Positions 53,461 to 62,800 of a DNA stretch of 64,000 nt are shown piece by piece. The translations under genes were made by a program, and so were the position numbers. Origin of the DNA: Flavobacteriales bacterium UBA1494 (GTDB lineage Bacteria; Bacteroidota; Bacteroidia; Flavobacteriales_E; Vicingaceae); assembly GCA_905182175.1 (NCBI GenBank), contig CAJJAT010000014.1, forward strand, positions 186,001 through 250,000, in the 5' to 3' direction. The notes below the pieces were generated by a model. The model did not search any database. It saw nothing but the letters and a program-made list of their open reading frames with translations, and was not told the origin of the DNA. Position 1 is the stretch's first letter. Each line of letters starts with the position of its first letter.

Positions 53461-54857
53461 GTGATCTGAATAACATAGACGAACTCTTCCGCAACGGAAT
53501 TGAACGTGAATACCCCGTAGACGACGGATTATGGTCTGCTGTTGAAGCTCAGCTACCTTATACTTCAGCACCAAAACCATGGTACTTCAACCTAAACTCT
53601 ATTGTTTTAGGAGTAGTATTGATCACCTGTTCGTTTATCCAAAAAGACAACACTAGAGCAAGTCAAACTAATATCAACCCTGAAATAATCAAGAATGCCT
53701 CAACAGCTATTCTAACCTCAAAGTCAGATCAATTAACTGAAATAACCAGGACTTCCGCTAAAGAGCTATTACTTCGAACAACACCTTATAAGACTAATCA
53801 GCCAAATCAAAGTGAAAAACCCAAAAGCCCAACTACAAAAACTAAAATAACCACCCCACCGGGTCAAACAACAAATGCATCAGCAACTAAAGTCAATTAT
53901 GATTCAACACCTCGAATTAAAGATGCACTAAGAACACTAAAGAAACAGTCTGAAAAGATTCATACGAAAGAGAATCTTGCTGCATTTACTTCACAACCAA
54001 TTTCCCTGTACAAACCCGAGGAGTTTCCTCTTCTATCAACCATTCCTATTGTAGGCTCCTTCATCACTTTCGACCAGAAAGCTATGCGCTATCCGATGTT
54101 AGTAGATTGCTTGAAATACAATCTAAAACCGTCTTCTTATCACTCTTTTGAAGTTGAGTCGTTCTACTCCATTTCAATTCACAAATCTCTTAATAATGGA
54201 GATAATAGTCTCTTAAATAACAAAAAACGTGGGGAAAAAGCAATCGACTTTAAAAGCACAGGTCTGAACTATGTTAAACAAAAAAAATTCCTTGTTTATG
54301 GCTTGGGTATTCAACAGTCTACCTATACCGAAAGGTACAGTTACTCTGTTAACTTGGAGAAAACTAGAATTAATTTAACATATGACACCACTTATCAACT
54401 TGTGTCGGGAAATTTTAATAGTAATGGCACACCAGTTTTTTTAATTCAACAAGAGGTAACGGAAAACGTAAATGAAGAAACATACTCAGATAAAGTAGAA
54501 GTTATTGGTAGAAATACGATAAAAAGAGTTGGAGTCCCACTATTTATAGGTGCCCATAAAAGCTACCAAAATTGGATGATGCAAGTAAGGTTTTCTGTTA
54601 TTCCTCAATTCATTTACAACTTATCAGGCAACTATTTAGCGAATGATTTAAACAATTTGACTGAACTTAGCGAAACAGAGATTAAGACATGGAGTTTAGG
54701 CAACAGAAATGATTTGAGCCTAGGTTATACCGTTAACGAGAAATTCGTGGTAGGAGCAAAATACAGTGTCTTAAATGATCTAAATTCATTCACCAAAACG
54801 TACGATAGTAAGCTAAGCGGTCAGCTTATTGGCGTCTGGATTTTATGGAAACTCTAG
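53457..54857 (+). CDS. Putative dual-membrane-spanning anti-sigma factor with C-terminal outer-membrane barrel
   Basis: 466 residues. The cytoplasmic N-terminus (DELFRNGIEREYPVDDGLWSAVEAQL) has the look of Bacteroidota anti-sigma N-termini; one membrane helix lies at about 46-61 (NSIVLGVVLITCSFI). Residues about 65-170 are a Thr/Asn/Lys/Pro-rich disordered linker, and about 270-466 form alternating strands ending WILWKL, an outer-membrane barrel pattern. This order matches the Dma-type anti-sigma factors described in Bacteroides. Its start overlaps the sigma gene end, so they are translationally coupled. Assignment is by layout and position. Confidence 0.6.
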   Translation: MSDLNNIDELFRNGIEREYPVDDGLWSAVEAQLPYTSAPKPWYFNLNSIVLGVVLITCSFIQKDNTRASQTNINPEIIKNASTAILTSKSDQLTEITRTSAKELLLRTTPYKTNQPNQSEKPKSPTTKTKITTPPGQTTNASATKVNYDSTPRIKDALRTLKKQSEKIHTKENLAAFTSQPISLYKPEEFPLLSTIPIVGSFITFDQKAMRYPMLVDCLKYNLKPSSYHSFEVESFYSISIHKSLNNGDNSLLNNKKRGEKAIDFKSTGLNYVKQKKFLVYGLGIQQSTYTERYSYSVNLEKTRINLTYDTTYQLVSGNFNSNGTPVFLIQQEVTENVNEETYSDKVEVIGRNTIKRVGVPLFIGAHKSYQNWMMQVRFSVIPQFIYNLSGNYLANDLNNLTELSETEIKTWSLGNRNDLSLGYTVNEKFVVGAKYSVLNDLNSFTKTYDSKLSGQLIGVWILWKL

Positions 54858-55262
54858 CTTCACCAACGAATAGCGAATAATGCACTACCCCGAATCTGGG
54901 TCTTGGAATACCACATTGAGTTTGCTGAGCCAATGCATCACTTACATACCTAACAAGTCGGAGATTCAAGCGAACAAAAATGACTTCTTATTCCTCATTA
55001 TAAATCAATTAGCTTCAACTAGAACATAAGCAGGAATTGACAAATTACTTTTTGCCATTCTAAGACATCAAAATAAAATTTAGAAATATCGTCTCCTGAA
55101 ACAGATTACCTGTAAGACGAAGGTTTATGTTTTTTATTGAAAAGATTAGAGTTCTTTTTTATGTTTACTCCAAACTGCTAGCAAAAGTAGATTTACGGAG
55201 ACTAACATAACAGAAATACAAATACAAGACCTTGACCACCAATTTAAGACAAACGGATACAA
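54858..55262. other. Intergenic region, no feature supported
   Basis: About 400 AT-rich bases with stops in all frames; no RNA gene or repeat was recognised. Confidence 0.5.
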
Positions 55263-55263
55263 C

Positions 55264-55298
55264 AAAAAAGGAAAAGCTAGTAGCTTCTCCCTTTTTTT
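55264..55298. terminator. Bidirectional terminator-like hairpin
   Basis: AAAAAAGG...AAGC / GCTT...CCCTTTTTTT arms around a TAGTA loop. It can serve the minus-strand tonB gene ending at 55320 and the plus-strand gene ending at 54857. Confidence 0.6.
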
Positions 55299-55319
55299 AT
55301 TACATTGATTTAATGAAAT

Positions 55320-56039
55320 TTAACTAGAAAGCTTAAAGTTTACAGGAACCGTGTACTGGATTCGAACAGGCTTTCCTCTTTGTTTTCCAGGTTTCATTTT
55401 TGGTAACGCTTTAATAACTCTGACCGCTTCTTTCTCGAGAGATTTCCCTCCCGGCACACCTCGAACTACTTTAACTTCATTTACTTCACCCTTAGTGTCA
55501 ACTAAAAACTGCACATATACTCTACCTGAGGTTCCTGCATCTCTTGCCATTGCAGGGTACGAGGTATTCTTCCCAATGAACTTTCTCATTTCATTTCCAG
55601 TACATGCATCAATCTCAGCTTTTGATCCCGCACCTTCACATCCAGGAAAAATCGGCATGTCCTCAACGACAGTAAAAATTTGAGCTTCTTCAAACACCTC
55701 TTCGGGCTGCTCGAAAATCTCTGTTTCCATGTCAGCTTCAGAATCTTGAATCTCCACCTCATCCTCAATAACCTTGTCATCCTCAACAATTTCCAAAATT
55801 TCTTGTGGCGGTGGTGGTGGTGGTGGTGGTGGTGGTGGTGGCTGATTTTGCTGTGTAATGGGTATTATTTCCTCTTCAATATCATCCATTTGCAACTGTC
55901 CTAGAGAACTAGCGGCCTCCTCATATGTCTTCCATTCGAAAGCAATAAGTACAAAAGACAATGCAAGCACTAAACCAATCGCAAACAAAATACCTTTTTT
56001 GTCTTCTAAATCAGCTTTAGGATTCTTTTTTAATTCCAT
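55320..56039 (-). CDS. tonB: Energy transducer TonB
   Basis: 239 residues: cytoplasmic start, one membrane helix (GILFAIGLVLALSFVLIAF), a proline/acidic periplasmic linker containing 12 consecutive prolines, and a C-terminal TonB domain (YPAMARDAGTSGRVYVQFLVDTKGEVNEVKVVRG...VPVNF). It passes proton-motive energy to outer-membrane receptors. The domain contains FPGCEG...IDACTGNEMRKFI, a cysteine-bearing segment common in Bacteroidota TonB paralogues. No exbB or exbD is adjacent. Confidence 0.92.
   Translation of the reverse strand: MELKKNPKADLEDKKGILFAIGLVLALSFVLIAFEWKTYEEAASSLGQLQMDDIEEEIIPITQQNQPPPPPPPPPPPPQEILEIVEDDKVIEDEVEIQDSEADMETEIFEQPEEVFEEAQIFTVVEDMPIFPGCEGAGSKAEIDACTGNEMRKFIGKNTSYPAMARDAGTSGRVYVQFLVDTKGEVNEVKVVRGVPGGKSLEKEAVRVIKALPKMKPGKQRGKPVRIQYTVPVNFKLSS
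55806..55841 (-). repeat. Trinucleotide microsatellite encoding 12 prolines
   Basis: On the plus strand TGG CGG followed by ten TGG units; on the coding strand CCA/CCG proline codons in tonB. Nearly pure, so length can vary by slippage without breaking the frame. Confidence 0.85.
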
Positions 56040-56110
56040 AATATTCCTTTTTCAATTAGCTAAGGTAAGAAATTTTAGAAATCCTATCTTAATTTAATGT
56101 GCAGCGTGGG

Positions 56111-56452
56111 TTAACTTTTTCTAAACCGTTTCGACAATAAAAATACAACAATTAATCCAAAACAATTCGCAATAAAATCAAGCCAGTCTCCTGTTCTATT
56201 TGGGACCAAATAATGCTGTATTAGTTCAGTCGCTGATGCTAGAGCAAACGCAAATATGATCAGTATCGTATGCATATTACCTTTTAATTGCGCCACAAAC
56301 AAAAACCACATTAAAAGACCATACATAGCAACATGAGCAATCTTATCTACACCTACTACAGGCTTTATTTTAAATTCTTGTAAAGGAGCAAAACTTAACC
56401 AACAAATCGCTAGTACCCAAAAAAATAACGGTACAAAGCGTAACTTCTTCAT
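56111..56452 (-). CDS. VanZ-like family membrane protein
   Basis: 113 residues with four helices and the VanZ-like motif DKIAHVAMYGLLMWFLF, then ATELIQHYLVPNRTGDWLDFIANCFG. The family includes VanZ of glycopeptide resistance, but most members are of unknown role. It starts directly at the end of gcvH (no gap). Confidence 0.85.
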   Translation of the reverse strand: MKKLRFVPLFFWVLAICWLSFAPLQEFKIKPVVGVDKIAHVAMYGLLMWFLFVAQLKGNMHTILIIFAFALASATELIQHYLVPNRTGDWLDFIANCFGLIVVFLLSKRFRKS

Positions 56453-56830
56453 TTATGCAACCTCCGCTTCATAAGCTTCAGCAGATAATAAATCGTCTAG
56501 CTGCGACATATCTGCCAATTTCACTTTGATCATCCAACCATCTTCATAAGGATTATCATTTACTGACTCCGGACTTGCCTCAATCTTATCATTTACTTCA
56601 ATTACCTCACCTTTAACAGGCATAAACAAATCAGAAACGGTCTTTACCGCTTCAACCGTTCCAAAAACTTCTCCTTTTTCTAGGTTGTCTCCTTCTGTTT
56701 CAATTTCAACGTAAACAATGTCACCCAATTCACTTTGAGCAAAATCAGTAATCCCGATGGTAGCTATATCGCCGTCGATCTTTATCCATTCGTGATCTGA
56801 TGTATATTTTAAATCTGCTGGAATATTCAT
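56453..56830 (-). CDS. gcvH: Glycine cleavage system H protein
   Basis: 125 residues. The lipoyl-carrying Lys63 is in FGTVEAVKTVSDLFMPV, with the N-terminal TSDHEWIKI and the C-terminal NPYEDGWMIKVKL. It shuttles the methylamine group between P and T proteins of glycine cleavage. The other gcv genes are not here; linkage to sprA and vanZ is common in Flavobacteriia. Confidence 0.95.
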   Translation of the reverse strand: MNIPADLKYTSDHEWIKIDGDIATIGITDFAQSELGDIVYVEIETEGDNLEKGEVFGTVEAVKTVSDLFMPVKGEVIEVNDKIEASPESVNDNPYEDGWMIKVKLADMSQLDDLLSAEAYEAEVA

Positions 56831-56851
56831 GTCTTTTTATTTTATTTAATA

Positions 56852-56859
56852 CAAATTTA
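56852..56859 (-). promoter_or_regulatory. -7 box (TAAATTTG) for gcvH
   Basis: Exact TAnnTTTG on the minus strand, 22-29 bases above the gcvH ATG, in the 40-base gap to sprA; gcvH-vanZ can be transcribed apart from sprA. Confidence 0.45.
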
Positions 56860-56870
56860 TCGAAAGATAA

Positions 56871-59800
56871 TTATTGCGAGAGCGTAAATCGTAAACTAAT
56901 TCCAGCATTTGTATTTGCTGTTGGAAAACTAGAGGAAATTAACGGTGTATTTGCCACTCTATCGTAGAAGAATCTCAGGTTCAACTTGCTACTAAATCTA
57001 TAATCAGCAGTAAATTTAATAGAAAAAATTCGTTGACCAGAAGTTAATTCATTTCTATTTTCCACTATCCTCCTTATTACCGTCTGGTTATCTCTGATAG
57101 AAACATCTGCTCTTAAATCAAGGTCGCTGGCCTTCTCTACCTTTCCTACTTTAAATGGCAACTTTACGTTGGTTAGTCGGTAGCCCAAGCCAATAATATA
57201 TTCTTTACCGACAATTTCAGTTATTTGGTTGTTGGCAAAGCTAAGCGATACATTTCTGTCTCTTCTCATTTCCAACCTAGTTAGTAGACTATTATTCCAA
57301 GTCATATCTACATTAATTAATGGACTAAACTGTTCGCTAATACTCGCCACACTTAGCTGCTTGTCAGTTATAAAGTTACCATTAACATCTTTTTGTGTTG
57401 GTGCGCCATTTACGTCTTCTTTATAAAGTTGGTTTCTTGTAAAGCTCCCAACACTAAAATTAGATCTGTAAGCATGATTCAATGTTACTGTTTTAAACAG
57501 CTTTTTTAAAGCAGGAATTTTAGATAAACCGTCATATGTAATGTTCCAATTGGGCATTGGCAACATTTTTGTAAAGTCTCTAATTACCGTGCTACTGGCA
57601 CTTTTTCCTGCATAAGCTGACAGGAATGAGTGCAATAGCACATCCTGAGAGGTAGCTCCATATCCCTGTCCGTAAAGTTCGCCATCACCCAATGTGTCTC
57701 TAAACAACTCCTGCATGTTCAGCTTTTGTGAAATTACTGCCCTATTTTCTCTTAACGCAGTGAACGTTTCATTGCTAAAATTATCTTCATCATTTTGGAC
57801 AAAGGCGGTTCTAAAACTTAAAAAAGATTGACTGTAATTGCCATTTACAACAACAGGAGCATCAAAATTATATAAAGCAGAATCCGGATCGTAAAAGAAA
57901 TTTCGCGTAGTATTTTCTGATTGTCTTTTGTTTGCTTCTAATTGAATTCTAAGCCCTTTTATCGGCTGTAACGTAGCTCTAATACTAAATTGGCTGCTAA
58001 ATGTTTTGGAAAAATCTCCACTAACAAAAACTCCGTCAACCAACCAATCTGCTCTTCCATCTCCGTCCGAATCATTCCTAGCCCTTTCTAAAAATGATTC
58101 TCCAGGTCCTTGAATACCCGCAATAAAATCTAAGCCCGGAGCCGTCCAAGAAGGTCCTAAACCAAGGACACTCATACTCTGATTGTAATTTGGCAAAATA
58201 GTTCCTTCCGTTTCGCTATACGTTACATTAACATTCTTCAAACTCATTAGCGTCCAAAGTGTGTTATCAAATAGGTATCGTTTCAGAAAGAATTTTTTCT
58301 TTCGTAGGGTATCGGGCTCCTCCTCTTCCTCAATGGCAGTCTTCTTGTTAGAAAATTTATTAGCAGCCTTTTCCTCATCTGCTTCTATCTTTTCAACTAA
58401 TTCTATTTCCTCTCTCTTATTTTTCTTTTTCTCCTTTTTGTCAGCGTCATCTTCCAAATCCTCTGGGTCTAAAATAACATACTTGTTGTCTATCTTGGGG
58501 TCTTTCAAATCTTTCACATACTGAAACTTATCTAACAAGGCTTGAAAATTAACAGTTGCATTGATTCGTTTGGTATTTGAGTTTTGAATGGTTGCTCCCA
58601 AGCTTGGTGTTGTGTCTAGTGGATTTCCTACTAAATCCCAAGAATAAGTTGCACCGTACCTAGCCGAAGAGGTTATAAAATCTAAACCAGGCAATTTGTT
58701 AATTGGGATATTATAATTAATATCAAAATTGTGATTGTAATTCGTATTGTCTCCAAATCCTTTTATGTTATTCCACACCTCCCGTTTATAGGCATCGTAT
58801 GTTTCTTCGTCATCTCTATTCACAGCACCATCAGGCTCCCCAATTAATGCTTGTGCTGCTGCTGAGAAATTAAACGTTAAAGACTTCGTTAACTTATGAC
58901 GCAACGTATAATTCCGTTGCCAGTTAAATGCTTTTTGGTAAAACACCTCTGATGGGAAATCTAATACCCCCGGCGCAGCTACTGTAATAGTTCTAGCTTG
59001 TCGTTCTTGATAGTTTCTGTCAAATGAATTTTGAATGCTTATTTGACTCGGAACAAGGTTTATGTTAATGTCCTTTATTATCCTGAATGCCTTCTTCTCT
59101 AAAAATTTAACCTTTTTAAAGGGTTCTATGCTTTTCGCCTTACCTGAAAAGGTATAATTTATCTGACCACGATAAGTTTGTTGGTTGTTTTTAGCCGTGT
59201 TTATATCGCTTCGAATGATTTCAGAATAGGCGTAAGTAAAAGAGAAATTTTCTATATCATAAAAATTTGATTTCTTTTTATTCGGCCCAGGCATCTTACG
59301 GACATTGGTAAAGTTTAAACTCCTCCTCGTTGTCTTGTCGTCTGTTATATTACGAATAGAATCTTTAAAGTTCTGATCTAACTCTGGAGATCGATAGAAG
59401 TCCTTCAACTTAACATCCGGGTCTAATGGATTAAATTCAGGTCGTATGATGCTTTCTGAAATAGAATAATACATGGGAATACTAACATTCGCCTGTTTTG
59501 GCAAGAACTTAGCCAATTCAACACTGGCCGATAAATCATATTGTTGCTTCGTTTCTCGCTGCCTTTCGTTTAGTTTTTGCTCCAAACTACCCCACCCAGG
59601 TGTGCTGTAACTTCCAGATAAATTCACCGAACCCAAATCCGCAATCTGTGCGGTAGCTCTAGCTGTTGCTGCCCACCCTCCGTCGTTATTAAAGTCAGAC
59701 AATCGCAACTCATTTACCCATATTTCAGCGCATTTTGACAATCCATCATCTATAAACTGAATTGGCCCTCCCTTTCTATTTCGAACACCAATCATAATTA

Positions 59801-62800
59801 CTCTCACTTCCGCAAGGTTTGGATTTCCCTTTACTCGAATAATATTTTTCCCATCAACGGCTTCATATGCATTTCCAAGAAGAACAGTACTCCCTGGGCC
59901 ATTCGACAGTCGATTTCTAGCCTGTTTTGCATTAATTAACTTATCGAATTGAAGATCGATATCGTTGTTGTCAGGCCAAACTTCTTCGGGTTGATTTCGT
60001 CCAGGCTGTGTAACATCCAGTGGGACTTCATATTCGTAATAGTTGTTTGCAAAATCAGTTCCTAACCTTAATACAACAGAGACATCTCCATTATTTAAGA
60101 ATTCATCTTCACTTCCAGCCTCAGCATGTGAGAACATTTTCAACCTTTTATACTGTCGAATATCTAAATCCAAATACCTAAAAGCAAATTTCGAATATCC
60201 ATCTTGTAAATCACACACATCTAAAACTAGAGACTGCTCGTTCAATTGACGTTGATTTGTTGTTCCAAAATCAATTTCTCGGTCAATATCCGGTGGTATT
60301 GTATAGTTAATTGGAACTCTATTTGAATTTTCCTCTACATTTACAGCCCCTATGTTAAAGGTTGTTGCACCAGGCTCCGCGCTGTGTGTATCCCCAGGAG
60401 GCAAATCTGTTCCTTGGTAACTTCTCCACTCTCCTCGCACTAGTCCTAGTCTTGCAAAACGAACTACTACTTCCTCATCAAACCCCCTTAAGAACATCCT
60501 CATAAATCGAATAGACTTAAAATCTCTTATCTCACCAATTACTTTCTCCGGCTGACGAATGGGAATTTTGAATTGATACCAGTTGACGGTTTTCGTTTCA
60601 CCGTTTACATTTTTTGTTGCCCTTACTACATCAGTAATAAAATTATCTCCAACGTTATTTGGACTAAGCAAATCAGGAGTAAGTTGAACCTTATATTGAA
60701 AATAACTTTCTGTCCTGTCCAAGTTAAAGTTTCTGTTTACATCCTCAACATCTGGTAAGGTTGTTGCAGCGGTTGGATAACTTTCAGGAGATTGATCTCC
60801 CGTAGGTGAGTTCCCTTGGTGACCGTTAAACTTCTTGTATCTGTCCAAAATAGAAAGCTCATTGCCGTCGTAATCACTCCCTCTATAATAATGGTAATTA
60901 TCATTTGAAGGATCATTGGTGAATGAACCTAAAATAGTTGGATTCGTTACAATATTTGCTAGAGAATCTAAATAATCTCCAAATTCTATTCGCTCATCAA
61001 TATCGTTAAGCCCATCTAAACCAATATCCTGAAACCTTCTAGCATTGGGATTATTATCAAATGCATTCACTACTGATTGAATGGTAGGAATTCTTCCCCA
61101 AACAGTAGAAGTGGTGTTTTCAGCACTCCCTGTATTTGAGAATCCGTTTTCAAAACTTTTTCTAGAATCTTGCAAAACATCTTCTGAAACAGACCCAATG
61201 TTGAAATACAATTGCCCCCCGTTATGGTTTAAGTTTCCATCTTGTTCATTAAAAGGATCCATGATCCAAAATTGAATGAACTCAACATTTGAAGCCTCAA
61301 AATCACTTGAGGTAATTTCTCGCATAATTCCTCCCCATCTTGTCTCGGGAGAGTTTAAAAGTCCTTGGTTATTAATCCCATCTGAAAATGCACCTCCGCC
61401 TAAGTCGTAATTATAAGGCCCTCTTTCTGTCGGATAAAAAGCCAAATCTAAAGTTGGCAAGTTATTAATCAACCCTGGCTCCGGATCTTTATTTGGGAAC
61501 ACCTCCGTTTCTAATATTTCTCTTGAAAGATTGTTAGACTGGCTTTCAGAATTTTGTATGTGTCCCGGTGTCCTAGAATCGTTCCTAAAAAACAATGGAT
61601 CAATTGTATACCAAGCTAATTTAGCACGGTTATAACCGTAAGCGGTATTGTTAATTAAATTTCCTTCTTTAAATAAATCTTCTTGTCCTTGAGGAGTACT
61701 GGCTAAAGACCATGCGTTAGCAGCTCTGACATCTAAAACAGTTTGACTTCCCTCAAAATCGTCGATATAAGCAATACCGTCTTTGGTTATCGCTTTCGAG
61801 TTCCCTGGAAATAAACGTGCAACTTCTCCTGCAATTGTAAAAGTTGATTTTTCTTTTGTGCTGAAGAAAGGCAACATGTCTGCCAGTTTAGTGAGGATAG
61901 GTGCTTCTGATGTATACGCACCGTCTAGCCCAACTATCGTATTCGAAATAGGCTCATCTCCAATATTAATTTTCCTTGTTAAAGGCCTCTCTGTTAAGTT
62001 TAATATTGTTCCTCCAATGTTAATGTCTTCAGAAATTCTATAATCAAATCGAGAACCAATTAGCGTCTTTGTTTGCACATTAAACAAAGAGTTACTACCC
62101 AATGAAACTTTAATCGGTTGCCCAGAAGCAAGAATTCCTTCATTCAAAATTCTCACTCTACCTAGATTATAGTCAACCGTATAGTCAACATTTTCTGTTA
62201 ACTGAGCGCCTCCAGCTGTAACAGTAACTGAACCTTGCGGAATATTAAATGAGTTCAATGAGATTTCTGAGCCCGAACTTGACTGATACCTTCCCCTAAA
62301 CGTATATCGATTGTTATCTACGTCTTGTTGTGCAAGAATTTTAGTGGTGGTATACAAAGAATCGTACGCAAACTTATTACCAAGATTGGGGTCGTCAAAC
62401 TGGGCCCTTAAATAATCACCAAATGGCTCCAAAACAGGGAAGTAAACTTTACCGCTTTGAGGGTTTATAGTCACATTTGGAACAAAATCAAACAGGCCAT
62501 CTGACTGAGCTTGATTCGTTATTGTCATTCTATCCAACCCTAGAGTATTGATAAGTGGCTTTCCAGTAGGCTTACCTTCAGGGAAGTAAGGTATCTCGAC
62601 TCCAGTTTCCTCGTTTAAATACCAAATTTCAAATGTAAAGTTCTCAGGACTTACGTTAAATGCATCTAGAGAATAAACGTTTTTCATCATTAAATCCCAA
62701 GAGGGTAAGCTTGGATTTATAATTGTTCCTTTTAACAGCTTTAAATACAAAGCGTCTTGTCCATCAATCCCGTCAGTACTTAAATCCCCTACCTGATATA

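Noticed and set aside
55680-55904. Plus-strand frame with a run of tryptophans
   Set aside because: It is the complement of the tonB proline-codon repeat, not a gene.
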